NCBI RefSeq assembly: GCF_014596725.1
Contig: NZ_JACVEG010000001.1
Location: forward strand, 868,001-932,000
Direction: 5' to 3'
Origin: Vibrio sp. Y2-5
Lineage (GTDB): Bacteria > Pseudomonadota > Gammaproteobacteria > Enterobacterales > Vibrionaceae
DNA: 64,000 nucleotides
Shown here piece after piece: positions 1-8,497 of the stretch. The notes under the pieces are model-generated. The model made no database searches. It had not been told where the DNA came from and was given only the letters and a program-made list of their open reading frames with translations. Each line of letters begins with the position of its first letter. Position 1 is the stretch's first letter. Position numbers and translations under genes: made by a program.

Positions 1-266
1 AGTGCTATAACCCCTTTAATGCAAGTTACAGTTTAGGGGAAACTTTGTGGATAACTTTGAAAATGAAAAAAAACGTTAGTAGCCACTAACTGATGATCTA
101 AGAACAGAGTTGATTGTAAAAAATCGAGCTTTCAAGATTGGTTTATTCGTAACCGATCGAAAAAAAATTTCCTTGATCTTTAACTAAAAATTCGAGCCAA
201 ATTTTGTTGATTCAAAATGGAACACAATGCACGAAAAACGTGCATAAAAATGAAATGTTTCTCGAA
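1..266. other. Intergenic region at left edge, downstream of ubiG
   Basis: No credible ORF is visible. The stretch is AT-rich and holds a perfect 9-bp DnaA box (TGTGGATAA, positions 46-54) and a small hairpin around 230-244 (GCACG-AAAA-CGTGC). In E. coli the gene after ubiG is nrdA, so this may be the leader of an nrdA lying off the window to the left on the minus strand. That is inference, because the next gene is not in view. Confidence 0.5.
46..54 (-). promoter_or_regulatory. Perfect DnaA box
   Basis: TGTGGATAA is the reverse complement of the consensus DnaA box TTATCCACA. In E. coli the nrdAB promoter carries DnaA boxes and lies just past ubiG. A box here, past ubiG at the window edge, fits control of an nrdA gene outside the window. 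One 9-mer can occur by chance, so this is a candidate only. Confidence 0.4.
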
Positions 267-296
267 GAAAATGAGGGTTAAAAAACCCTCATTTTT
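267..296 (-). terminator. Hairpin terminator after ubiG
   Basis: The perfect stem ATGAGGGTT/AACCCTCAT has a four-A loop and is flanked by A-rich and T-rich runs. It starts about 20 bases past the ubiG stop. The T run follows the stem on both strands, so it could work in both directions. Confidence 0.75.
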
Positions 297-315
297 GCGA
301 CCAGAATATTTACCA

Positions 316-1029
316 TCAGAACAAACGTGTGTGAACGATGTAGTTCACATCGACATTTTTCCCTAAGCGATAGCTATCAGTTAGCGGGTTATAGAGAAGT
401 CCGGTAATACCTTGCTCTTTAAGGTGCGTTTGATCGACCATTTTAAGTAGCTCAGAAGGACGGATAAACTTCTCGTGGTCGTGGGTACCGTCAGGGACAA
501 TCTTCATTAGCTTTTCCGCCCCTACAATAGCAAAAAGATACGACTTAATGTTGCGGTTCAAGGTAGAAAAGAAGACGTGACCGTTCGGTTTGACCAATGC
601 TGCGCAGGCCTGAACGACTGAAAGCGGGTCAGGGACGTGTTCCAGCATTTCCATACAAGTCACCACATCATAGGTTTGTGGGTTTTCTTTTGCGTGTTCT
701 TCGATTGTACTCTGAATATAAGTGAGCTTAGTTCCCGTCTCTAATGCGTGAAGACGAGCAACCTCCAGAGGTTCTTTGCCCATATCTAAGCCAGTCACTT
801 CTGCGCCTTCACGAGCCATGCTTTCTGCCAAAATGCCTCCACCGCAGCCAACGTCCAGTACTTTCTTGCCAAAAAGACCATCGGCTTTGTCGAGAACGTA
901 ATTGAGACGAAGAGGGTTAATCTGGTGAAGAGGTTTGAATTCGCCTTCTAGATCCCACCAACGAGAGGCCATGTCCTCGAATTTTTTTATTTCGTTAGGG
1001 TCGACGTTTTGATTTTGAGTTGTCGTCAT
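316..1029 (-). CDS. ubiG: 3-demethylubiquinone 3-O-methyltransferase UbiG
   Basis: This SAM-dependent methyltransferase performs both O-methylations in ubiquinone synthesis at the cytoplasmic face of the membrane. The 237-residue protein opens with the UbiG signature region ([18 protein letters not shown], about residues 19-36). The SAM-binding motif [10 protein letters not shown] is at 57-65, and an acidic post-I region and EMLEHVPDP follow. I chose the ATG at 1029 because it gives the usual family N-terminus; an upstream in-frame ATG at 1053 would add eight atypical residues. It is transcribed away from gyrA, as in other enterics and vibrios. Identification is firm. Confidence 0.96.
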   Translation of the reverse strand: MTTTQNQNVDPNEIKKFEDMASRWWDLEGEFKPLHQINPLRLNYVLDKADGLFGKKVLDVGCGGGILAESMAREGAEVTGLDMGKEPLEVARLHALETGTKLTYIQSTIEEHAKENPQTYDVVTCMEMLEHVPDPLSVVQACAALVKPNGHVFFSTLNRNIKSYLFAIVGAEKLMKIVPDGTHDHEKFIRPSELLKMVDQTHLKEQGITGLLYNPLTDSYRLGKNVDVNYIVHTRLF

Positions 1030-1053
1030 AGTGAATTTGCCTTTAATACTCAT

Positions 1054-1400
1054 CCGTGGTTACGTTGGCATTATAACGTTATGAGTAAATCAAACCAGTT
1101 GTTCTCTGTTGGTTTAACCAAGATTTGATTGTTTCGTAAATATATGGGTAAAAATTAACCATTTATCAGTTGGATATGGGAGAAGTGTGTAATTTCTCCA
1201 CATTTTAGAGGCAACAAACATCACAACCTGATAAAAGGGCAATGAAAGTTATGCCGAACCGTTATAAGTTGTGTTATATTTTTTCACCTTATAAGTATCA
1301 ATAATATCTGGAAATTGGAAAACAGTGTCTATTCGGCTTATTTATAGTAATAGCTCACTGTCTGGATATACCGATCAAACTATAGAGGGATAAAGGCTCT
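1054..1400. other. Divergent ubiG-gyrA intergenic region
   Basis: These 347 bases hold the promoters of both genes. A 10-bp palindrome ATAACGTTAT (1073-1082) lies just upstream of ubiG. AT-rich stretches at 1265-1300 could serve gyrA, but I cannot place -35/-10 boxes with confidence. No small gene is visible. Confidence 0.5.
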
Positions 1401-4049
1401 ATGAGCGATCTAGCTAAAGAGATCACGCCCGTAAACATTGAAGATGAGCTTCGAGGTTCATACCTAGACTATGCGATGTCAGTTATCGTTGGTCGTGCTC
1501 TTCCAGATGTGCGTGATGGTCTAAAACCAGTACACCGCCGCGTTCTATTTGCTATGAACGTGTTGGGCAACGATTGGAATAAACCATATAAGAAATCTGC
1601 CCGTGTGGTAGGTGACGTAATCGGTAAATATCACCCACATGGTGATAGTGCTGTATACGATACGATTGTACGTATGGCACAGCCGTTCTCACTTCGCTAT
1701 ATGCTAGCGGATGGTCAAGGTAACTTCGGTTCAATTGATGGCGACTCTGCTGCGGCAATGCGTTATACCGAAGTCCGCATGGCCAAAATTGCCCATGAAT
1801 TGTTGGCTGATTTAGATAAAGAAACGGTTGATTACGTAGATAACTACGATGGTACTGAGCAGATTCCTGCAGTATTACCAACTAAAGTTCCTAACCTGCT
1901 TGTGAATGGTGCATCAGGCATCGCAGTAGGTATGGCAACAAATATTCCGCCACACAACTTAACCGAAGTTGTGAATGGATGTTTGGCATTCATCGACAAT
2001 GAAGACATCACTATTGATGAGTTGATGGATTACATCCCAGGACCAGATTTCCCAACCGCTGCATTGATTAGTGGTCGTAAAGGTATCATCGATGCCTATA
2101 AGACTGGTCGCGGTAAAGTTTACATGCGCTCTAAAGCTGATATTGAAGCGGATAAGAGTGGCAAAGAGACCATCATCGTTTCTGAAATTCCGTACCAAGT
2201 GAACAAAGCTCGCTTGATCGAGAAAATTGCAGAACTTGTAAAAGATAAGAAAGTTGAAGGCATCAGCGCACTACGTGACGAATCTGATAAAGATGGTATG
2301 CGTATTGTTATTGAATGTAGACGTGATGCAGTAGGTGAAGTTGTTCTGAATAACCTATATGCAAACACTCAACTTCAAACGACTTTCGGGATAAACATGG
2401 TTGCCCTTGAACACGGCCAGCCAAAACTGTTTAACCTGAAAGAGATGATCAAGTGCTTCGTTAACCACCGTCGTGAAGTGGTGACTCGTCGTACTATTTT
2501 CGAATTACGCAAAGCTCGTGAACGTGCTCATATCCTTGAAGGTTTAGCACTAGCATTGGCAAATATCGATGAAATTATCGATTTGATTCGTAAAGCTCCA
2601 ACGCCAGCAGAAGCAAAAGTTGGCCTGATTTCACGTGGCTGGGATCTAGGCAACGTAGCGGCAATGCTTGAGCGTGCTGGTACAGATGCAGCTCGCCCTG
2701 AGTGGTTAGAAGCTCAGTATGGTATTCGTGACGGTCAATATTTCTTAACAGAGCAACAAGCTCAGGCGATTCTAGAACTTCGTTTACACCGTTTAACAGG
2801 TCTAGAACACGAGAAGATTCTTGATGAATACAAACAGCTTCTAGAAGAAATTGCAGAGCTACTGCATATTCTTAGCAGCACAGAGCGCTTGATGGAAGTC
2901 ATCCGTGAAGAGCTAGAAACGGTTCGTGATGCTTTTGGTGACGCACGTCGTACAGAAATCACAGCAGCAAGCCATGACATTGATATGGAAGAGCTGATTG
3001 CTCGTGAAGATGTTGTTGTGACTCTATCTCACGAAGGTTATGTGAAGTATCAGATTCTAAGCGATTATGAATCTCAACGTCGTGGTGGCCGTGGTAAGAG
3101 TGCAACGCGCATGAAAGACGAAGATTATATCGAACGTCTACTTGTCGCGAACACTCATGACAACATTCTATGTTTCTCAACGCGTGGTAAGACATATCGT
3201 CTGAAGACGTATCAATTGCCATTAGCGAGCCGTACTGCTCGTGGTAAGCCAATTGTTAACTTACTGCCACTTGCAGAAAACGAACGTATCACAGCGATTC
3301 TGCCTGTAACTGAGTTCAGTGAAGATAAATTTATCTTTATGGCAACCGGCGATGGTACTGTTAAGAAGACGTCTCTAGACCAGTTCGCTAACGTGCGTGC
3401 AAACGGTCTGATTGCTCTTAACCTACGTGATGAAGACTCGCTAATCGGTGTTGATATTACAGACGGTAACAACGACATCATGTTGTTCTCGCAATCAGGT
3501 AAAGTTGTCCGATTCAACGAGCAACAAGTTCGTGCAATGGGACGTACTGCAGCTGGTGTCCGTGGTATGAAACTGAACGGCGATGATCAAATCGTTTCTC
3601 TGATCGTTCCTAAGACTGACGGTAACGTGCTGACAGTAACCGAAAATGGTTATGGTAAGCAGACTGTTCTAAGCGAATACCCAGCGAAGAGCCGTGCAAC
3701 ACAAGGTGTTGTGTCTATTAAAGTCTCAGAGCGTAACGGTCTCGTTGTTGGTGCGGTTCAAGTGGAAGAAGGCGACGAATTCATGATGATCACTAACGCA
3801 GGTACACTAGTACGTACTCGTGTTGCTGAAGTGAGTCAAGTTGGTCGTAACACTCAAGGTGTAACACTTATCCGTACAGCGGAAGACGAGAAAGTTGTAG
3901 CACTACAACGAATCGAAGAAATTGAAGAATCTGAACTTCCTGAAGGGGAAGAGGGTGATGAAGTCGTTGATTCGTCAGTAGAGTCGGCGGATACCGTTGA
4001 CATTGAGAGTGATGATTCTGGCGCTGATAGTGAAAGTGAATCAGAATAA
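1401..4049 (+). CDS. gyrA: DNA gyrase subunit A
   Basis: This is the A subunit of the A2B2 type II topoisomerase that introduces negative supercoils. The catalytic tyrosine is Y122 (AAAMRYTE). The quinolone-resistance region reads [11 protein letters not shown] with Ser83 and Asp87, the drug-sensitive residues by E. coli numbering. The GyrA box QRRGGRG is at about 559-565, leading the C-terminal DNA-wrapping beta-pinwheel. The last 40 or so residues form a strongly acidic Glu/Asp/Ser tail, a feature known to modulate wrapping in E. coli GyrA. The length of 882 is normal. It is followed by a strong terminator and is a single-gene unit. Confidence 0.98.
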   Translation: MSDLAKEITPVNIEDELRGSYLDYAMSVIVGRALPDVRDGLKPVHRRVLFAMNVLGNDWNKPYKKSARVVGDVIGKYHPHGDSAVYDTIVRMAQPFSLRYMLADGQGNFGSIDGDSAAAMRYTEVRMAKIAHELLADLDKETVDYVDNYDGTEQIPAVLPTKVPNLLVNGASGIAVGMATNIPPHNLTEVVNGCLAFIDNEDITIDELMDYIPGPDFPTAALISGRKGIIDAYKTGRGKVYMRSKADIEADKSGKETIIVSEIPYQVNKARLIEKIAELVKDKKVEGISALRDESDKDGMRIVIECRRDAVGEVVLNNLYANTQLQTTFGINMVALEHGQPKLFNLKEMIKCFVNHRREVVTRRTIFELRKARERAHILEGLALALANIDEIIDLIRKAPTPAEAKVGLISRGWDLGNVAAMLERAGTDAARPEWLEAQYGIRDGQYFLTEQQAQAILELRLHRLTGLEHEKILDEYKQLLEEIAELLHILSSTERLMEVIREELETVRDAFGDARRTEITAASHDIDMEELIAREDVVVTLSHEGYVKYQILSDYESQRRGGRGKSATRMKDEDYIERLLVANTHDNILCFSTRGKTYRLKTYQLPLASRTARGKPIVNLLPLAENERITAILPVTEFSEDKFIFMATGDGTVKKTSLDQFANVRANGLIALNLRDEDSLIGVDITDGNNDIMLFSQSGKVVRFNEQQVRAMGRTAAGVRGMKLNGDDQIVSLIVPKTDGNVLTVTENGYGKQTVLSEYPAKSRATQGVVSIKVSERNGLVVGAVQVEEGDEFMMITNAGTLVRTRVAEVSQVGRNTQGVTLIRTAEDEKVVALQRIEEIEESELPEGEEGDEVVDSSVESADTVDIESDDSGADSESESE

Positions 4050-4065
4050 ATAATCTTCACCGTAT

Positions 4066-4098
4066 AAAAAGCCGAGTATTTAATACTCGGCTTTTTTT
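4066..4098 (+). terminator. gyrA intrinsic terminator
   Basis: The stem GCCGAGTAT/ATACTCGGC is extended by A5 and T7 flanks and lies 17 bases past the gyrA stop. It is a textbook intrinsic terminator. Confidence 0.9.
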
Positions 4099-4459
4099 AT
4101 CTAATAAATTTTCAACACCACTTAATTGAAATATCTACGTAAATAAAAAGCCCTAATTAAGTCGAAATCCAAATAAATAAAATATTAGTATTTATTAATG
4201 TATAGCCAATAGATAATAAATGATAAGACGTCACATTAGAGCGCAGTAACTATGAATAAACAGCAGAATTCTACACAGAAATCTTAGTGATCATTAGGCT
4301 AAGGTAATTGATCTATCTGCATATTTTGGATCAAAAATGCTCCTATAAAAAATCAAATGTAAAGTGTGATGATAGTTCCATTAATATGTTTTTTGTCACA
4401 AAATTGAATTTTAAATGGTATTATTTTTGAGAATTAATGCTTATTAATGGATTAAGGCA
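4099..4459. other. AT-rich intergenic stretch
   Basis: No ORF, repeat or clear operator is seen in these 360 bases between the gyrA terminator and the next small gene. The promoter for the small gene presumably lies in the last 100 bases, where T-rich tracts occur. Confidence 0.4.
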
Positions 4460-4471
4460 GTGGACCAACTG

Positions 4472-4639
4472 ATGATTTATAAATTGAAAGAAGCTTTTCA
4501 TGAGCAAATTAGTTCTCTGCAACCATATACTTCTACTCAGTCTAAACCAACGTTATCGTTATTAACTGCAGAAGAATTGAAAGAGCTAGAACAGATTTGG
4601 ATTGACTTCACTATGTGGAAAAAAACTCAGAAAAGCTAA
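4472..4639 (+). CDS. Small hypothetical protein, 55 residues
   Basis: The ATG at 4472 opens a 55-residue frame beginning MIYKLKEAFHEQ and ending WKKTQKS, followed by a strong terminator at 4658. An in-frame GTG at 4460 would add four residues (MDQL), but AAGG at 4454-4457 is too close to it. The ATG has a somewhat long spacer, so the start is uncertain. The C-terminal half (TAEELKELEQIWIDFTMWKK) looks like an amphipathic helix. No signal peptide or membrane segment is visible, and I do not recognise the family. The terminator directly after the frame is the best evidence that it is a gene. Confidence 0.55.
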   Translation: MIYKLKEAFHEQISSLQPYTSTQSKPTLSLLTAEELKELEQIWIDFTMWKKTQKS

Positions 4640-4657
4640 GTCAATCTAGTACTTTTT

Positions 4658-4685
4658 ACCCAGCTTAATACAGCTGGGTTTTTTA
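4658..4685 (+). terminator. Terminator after small ORF
   Basis: The perfect stem ACCCAGCT/AGCTGGGT with a 6-base loop is followed by T6. It ends the 4472-4639 transcript. Confidence 0.85.
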
Positions 4686-4701
4686 TTGCCGTTTTTCCAA
4701 A

Positions 4702-4718
4702 TTGTTATATTATAACAA
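4702..4718 (+). promoter_or_regulatory. Zur-type box upstream of ribA
   Basis: The perfect inverted repeat TTGTTATA-T-TATAACAA contains TGTTATA-N-TATAACA, the core of the Zur consensus of enteric bacteria as I remember it. It overlaps a plausible -10 element and is the only such site between the previous terminator and ribA. Zur with zinc would repress; zinc starvation would release transcription. Binding is inferred from sequence only. Confidence 0.65.
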
Positions 4719-4779
4719 CAAAGCTTAATGAATCTTACAGAGCGCGTTTCTATAAGTTACTTGAGTGGATAAAGAGATT

Positions 4780-4875
4780 ATGATCTTTTCATTGAAAACT
4801 AGCGGGCCAATCCCCATAGTTATGGCAAGATTAACTGATTCGAATGCATGGACTCTCGACGTGGCTGAGCATTAG
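4780..4875 (+). CDS. Possible 31-residue leader ORF upstream of ribA
   Basis: This short frame (begins MIFSLKTSGPIPIV, ends TLDVAEH) lies between the Zur box and ribA. It has AAGAG three bases before its ATG, a spacing too short to be convincing. Nothing else supports it. It could be a leader peptide or chance. Confidence 0.2.
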   Translation: MIFSLKTSGPIPIVMARLTDSNAWTLDVAEH

Positions 4876-4949
4876 CTCTGCTAAATATGAGAAGAAGATA
4901 AATTATTACCACTGTGCATAAGTAATGTTTGAGTGAAGTGAGTACAGAT

Positions 4950-5546
4950 ATGGCGGAAGTAAGAGCCAGAGTTGACTTTAAGGTCGGCGCTAAAAGCAGC
5001 ATTGATGCTGAAATCCTCTCTTTCAAAGGATTAAAAACAGATAAAGAGCACGTTGCTGTTATCTTCAAATCCGTTGATAAGTCCCAAGAGATTCCATTAG
5101 TCCGTATGCACTCGGAGTGTTTAACTGGTGATGTATTCCATTCGTCGCGTTGCGATTGTGGTGAGCAGTTGGAAGAAACCATTGAAAAGATGGGTGAGTT
5201 TGGCGGAATTATTCTCTATCTGCGTCAAGAGGGCCGAGGTATTGGTCTTTATAACAAGATCGATGCTTACCGCTTACAAAGCCAGGGGATGAATACCTAC
5301 GAAGCCAACAATCATTTAGGTTTTGGCGACGATCTACGAGATTTCACTGAAGCGGCACAAATGTTAAAAGCCTTGGGTGTAAGTAAGATTCGATTGATTA
5401 CTAATAACCCTAAAAAAGTCAACGAACTAAAGCAGCATGGTATTGAGATCGTTGAAGTTGTTAATACAGCTGCCCATATTAAATCAGGCAATGAAAGCTA
5501 TTTAAAAGCAAAAGTCTCACATGGAAAGCACAACTTAAAACTTTAA
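4950..5546 (+). CDS. ribA: GTP cyclohydrolase II
   Basis: This enzyme performs the first step of riboflavin synthesis, converting GTP to 2,5-diamino-6-ribosylamino-4-pyrimidinone 5'-phosphate plus formate and pyrophosphate. The 198 residues contain the zinc site C57-x10-C68-x-C70 in [14 protein letters not shown] and the active-site stretch [10 protein letters not shown] at 91-100. It is monofunctional, with no RibB domain. I chose the ATG at 4950 because it gives the family N-terminus [10 protein letters not shown]; the frame also extends to a TTG at 4929. No FMN riboswitch is seen upstream. Instead there is a Zur-type box, suggesting that this copy answers to zinc. A UUCG-loop terminator follows. 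Confidence 0.95.
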   Translation: MAEVRARVDFKVGAKSSIDAEILSFKGLKTDKEHVAVIFKSVDKSQEIPLVRMHSECLTGDVFHSSRCDCGEQLEETIEKMGEFGGIILYLRQEGRGIGLYNKIDAYRLQSQGMNTYEANNHLGFGDDLRDFTEAAQMLKALGVSKIRLITNNPKKVNELKQHGIEIVEVVNTAAHIKSGNESYLKAKVSHGKHNLKL

Positions 5547-5565
5547 TTGTTCGTCACTTTTGCAT

Positions 5566-5596
5566 AAAAAAACCTCACTTCGGTGAGGTTTTTTTT
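5566..5596 (+). terminator. ribA terminator with UUCG loop
   Basis: The perfect stem AACCTCAC-TTCG-GTGAGGTT is preceded by A6 and followed by a T run. It is a very strong intrinsic terminator. Confidence 0.92.
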
Positions 5597-5646
5597 GTTA
5601 CAGCTTGCAAATAAATTGTAAATTTGTATTATTCGTAACTAATAGT

Positions 5647-5665
5647 GCAAATGATAATAATTAGC
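5647..5665 (+). promoter_or_regulatory. Fur-type box before imelysin cluster
   Basis: GCAAATGATAATAATTAGC closely follows the 19-bp Fur consensus (GATAATGATAATCATTATC) in its central portion. It lies 35 bases before the first ATG of the cluster, a normal position for repression. I recall that the matching V. cholerae genes are reported as iron-regulated, which agrees. Confidence 0.7.
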
Positions 5666-5699
5666 ACTACCATTAAAGTTGCTCAACAAGGATGCTTCA

Positions 5700-6959
5700 A
5701 TGAAAGTGAAATCGTTTTTAGTCCAATCTATCGCCGCTTCTTTAACTTTAGCGAGTGCTGCAAGCATGGCCGCAGTTACCCAACAACAAGTTGTAGAAAA
5801 TTATGCAGATATTGCGCACGCAGTATTCGCTGACTCATTGACTACAGCAAAAGGGCTTGAAAAGTCAGTGAATGCTTTTCTAACTGCACCTTCAGAAACA
5901 AATCTACAAGATGTTAAAAAGGCTTGGCTAGCTGCGCGCGTACCGTACCAGCAGTCTGAAGTTTTCCGTTTCGGTAACGCAGTCGTTGATGACTGGGAAG
6001 GGCAGCTAAACGCTTGGCCTTTGGATGAAGGGTTGATCGATTACGTTGCGACCGATTACCAATATGAACTTGGCAATGAAGGCGCAAGTGCAAACATTAT
6101 TGGTAACAAGGCTATCACGATCGGCGCAACGACAATTGATGCATCTACCATTACACCTGAACTCATTGCCAGCCTGAACGAAGTTGGTGGTTCAGAAGCT
6201 AATGTAGCATCTGGATACCATGCCATTGAGTTCTTGCTTTGGGGGCAAGATCTAAACGGTACCAACCCCGGTGCTGGTGAACGTCCTTATACCGATTATG
6301 TTCAAGGTGCTGAGTGTACTAATGGTCACTGTGACCGACGCGCTCAATACTTAAAAGCTTCAGTTCAGCTTCTTGTACAAGATCTAGAGTGGATGGAAAA
6401 GCAGTGGTCAGCATCAGAAAAAGGCAATTACCGTCAAGAGCTTCTTTCAGACTCAGCAACCAATGGCATTCGTAAAATGTTGTTCGGCATGGGTTCTTTG
6501 TCTCTTGGTGAGTTAGCTGGTGAGCGTATGAAAGTGGCGCTAGAAGCCAATTCTACTGAAGATGAGCACGATTGTTTCTCTGACAACACGCATAATTCTC
6601 ACTACTTTAATGAACAAGGTATTTACAACGTTTACACGGGGTCATATTCACGTGTAGACGGTTCTAAACTTTCAGGGGCCAGCATTAATGATTTAGTCGC
6701 TGACAAAGATTCATCAACGGCGAAAGATATCCTGGCTCAGTTTGAAGCCTCTCGTGTACAAGTGGGTGAGTTAGTGAAATCAGCTGAACAAAACAACCAG
6801 CACTTTGATCAGCTAATCGCAGCTGATAATGCTGAAGGCAACGCACTGGTCAACAAGGCTATTGCTGGTTTAGTTGCTCAGACGGCTTCTATTGAGCGTG
6901 CAGCAAGTATTATCGGTATCGATAATCTTAATCCCGATAGCGCCGACCACGAATTTTAA
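5700..6959 (+). CDS. Imelysin family protein (M75), exported
   Basis: This is an iron-regulated periplasmic or outer-membrane-associated protein of the imelysin/ICMP (IrpA-like) family; family members relate to the EfeO domain and are thought to act in iron uptake. The 419-residue protein has a signal peptide ending near MAA. The hallmark GxHxxE motif is intact (GYHAIE, H174 and E177), followed by LLWGQDL. The start was set at the ATG at 5700, which gives a clean signal sequence; upstream in-frame codons add only an odd extension. It is first in a four-gene cluster behind a Fur-type box and is separated from the next gene by two hairpins. The proteolytic activity once claimed for the family is doubtful. 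Confidence 0.9.
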   Translation: MKVKSFLVQSIAASLTLASAASMAAVTQQQVVENYADIAHAVFADSLTTAKGLEKSVNAFLTAPSETNLQDVKKAWLAARVPYQQSEVFRFGNAVVDDWEGQLNAWPLDEGLIDYVATDYQYELGNEGASANIIGNKAITIGATTIDASTITPELIASLNEVGGSEANVASGYHAIEFLLWGQDLNGTNPGAGERPYTDYVQGAECTNGHCDRRAQYLKASVQLLVQDLEWMEKQWSASEKGNYRQELLSDSATNGIRKMLFGMGSLSLGELAGERMKVALEANSTEDEHDCFSDNTHNSHYFNEQGIYNVYTGSYSRVDGSKLSGASINDLVADKDSSTAKDILAQFEASRVQVGELVKSAEQNNQHFDQLIAADNAEGNALVNKAIAGLVAQTASIERAASIIGIDNLNPDSADHEF

Positions 6960-6973
6960 TTCCGATGGCCAAT

Positions 6974-7059
6974 GAGTTCTCTCAGAGAGTTTAATGATGA
7001 AGAGAGAACTCATCTATACCCAATCACAAGACCTTCAAACGAGGTTCCACTGATTGGGT
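6974..7059 (+). terminator. Double hairpin between imelysin and di-haem gene
   Basis: Hairpin one pairs GAGTTCTCTC (6974-6983) with GAGAGAACTC (7002-7011). Hairpin two pairs ACCCAATCA (7018-7026) with TGATTGGGT (7051-7059), with an inner ACCT/AGGT stem, and is followed by TTCTTGCTTTTT. The second resembles a leaky terminator. The pair may give the first gene higher expression than the rest, or protect its mRNA 3' end. Confidence 0.55.
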
Positions 7060-7090
7060 TTCTTGCTTTTTAAATGATGAGAAAGACGTA

Positions 7091-8473
7091 ATGAAGTCGT
7101 ATTTTTCAGTACTAATATTGAGCTTGGTCTCTTGCTATGCTTTGGCTGAAGATGTGAAATCCGGTGGCAGTACCAGTACAACGAAATCTGGTCCTAATGC
7201 TTATTCTCTGCCAGCATCAAACTTGCCAATGGCAAAGCGCTTAGATTTTAGTGTGGGTAACAGTTTTTTTCGTAATCCCTGGGTTCCTGCTCCTTCATCA
7301 ACCGACGCCCGCGATGGTCTTGGTCCTCTTTTCAATACCAATGGTTGTCAGAATTGCCATATCAAAGACGGACGCGGTCATCCGCCTGAAGAAAATGATA
7401 CCCAAGCGGTTTCTATGCTTGTACGTTTGAGTATTCCTGCCGAAACAGCAGCACAAAAAGCCATTTATGATCGGGCAGGCGTAGTACCTGAACCCGTTTA
7501 CGGTGATCAGCTACAAGACTTCGCTCTTCCGGGGAAAAAAGCGGAGGGCTCGATTGAAATTACATACGATGAAGTCGTGGTCAAGTTTGCCGATGGTACT
7601 CCTGTACTATTACGAAAACCGAACCTTTCTATTCAAAAACTAGGTTATGGCTCCTTGCATCCGAAGACTCAGTTTTCTGCGCGTGTCGCTCCGCCTATGA
7701 TTGGCTTAGGTCTGTTAGAAGCCATTCCAGAACAGACGATTCTTTCTTGGCAAGATGAGAACGACACTGATGGTGATGGAATCTCTGGTCGTGTAAACCG
7801 AGTGTGGGATGTCCGTGAAGATAAAAAGGTCATAGGGCGTTTCGGTTGGAAAGCAGGGCAACCTTCGCTCATGCAGCAAAATGCCGCAGCTTTTAATGGT
7901 GACCTAGGGTTGACCAGTAGTCTCTTCCCAAAAGAAAACTGCAGTGTGCATCAAACACTTTGTCGTCAAGTTCCTAACGGTGGCGAACCAGAAGTGAGTG
8001 ACAATATACTCGGCTTCGTAGAATTTTATTCGCAACACTTAGCCGTACCAGTGCGTCGAAATGTGGATGATCCTAAAGTACAGCACGGTAAAAAGCTGTT
8101 TGCCGAAGTAGGATGTAATCGCTGTCATAAAACACAAATTAAAACGGCGAAGTTAGAAGGCAGGCCTGCTTTGTCAGAACAAATTATTCATCCATATACT
8201 GATTTACTGTTGCACGATATGGGTGAGGCTCTAAGTGATGATCGCCCAGAAGCCCTTGCATCAGGTAACGAATGGCGAACGCCGCCGCTATGGGGCATTG
8301 GTTATACAGAGGAAGTGAATAACCATACTTACTTCCTTCATGACGGACGAGCACGAAATCTTATGGAAGCGGTGCTTTGGCATGGGGGTGAAGCTCAATC
8401 TGCCAAAGAAAAAGTACTTCAGTTCAATAAGCAAGAACGAGAAGCCTTAATCGCATTTTTAAATTCTTTATAA
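7091..8473 (+). CDS. Di-haem oxidoreductase, DUF1111 (DHOR) family
   Basis: This exported c-type cytochrome of 460 residues has a signal peptide ending about residue 19 (YALAE). It has two covalent haem motifs, C86-QN-CH90 and C342-NR-CH346, as in the two-haem thiol oxidoreductase/peroxidase-like DHOR family. A DNDTDGDGISGRVN stretch looks like a calcium-type loop. The second gene in the cluster, it has a Shine-Dalgarno GAG nearby. Its place between two imelysins suggests a redox step linked to iron handling in the periplasm, perhaps oxidation of ferrous iron. That role is inferred; no substrate is established from sequence. Confidence 0.88.
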   Translation: MKSYFSVLILSLVSCYALAEDVKSGGSTSTTKSGPNAYSLPASNLPMAKRLDFSVGNSFFRNPWVPAPSSTDARDGLGPLFNTNGCQNCHIKDGRGHPPEENDTQAVSMLVRLSIPAETAAQKAIYDRAGVVPEPVYGDQLQDFALPGKKAEGSIEITYDEVVVKFADGTPVLLRKPNLSIQKLGYGSLHPKTQFSARVAPPMIGLGLLEAIPEQTILSWQDENDTDGDGISGRVNRVWDVREDKKVIGRFGWKAGQPSLMQQNAAAFNGDLGLTSSLFPKENCSVHQTLCRQVPNGGEPEVSDNILGFVEFYSQHLAVPVRRNVDDPKVQHGKKLFAEVGCNRCHKTQIKTAKLEGRPALSEQIIHPYTDLLLHDMGEALSDDRPEALASGNEWRTPPLWGIGYTEEVNNHTYFLHDGRARNLMEAVLWHGGEAQSAKEKVLQFNKQEREALIAFLNSL

Positions 8474-8497
8474 AGTCATTCTTTGTTAGGTGTTTAT

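Noticed and set aside
4640..4949. FMN riboswitch before ribA
   Set aside because: The conserved RFN elements are not visible. The Zur-type box explains control better.
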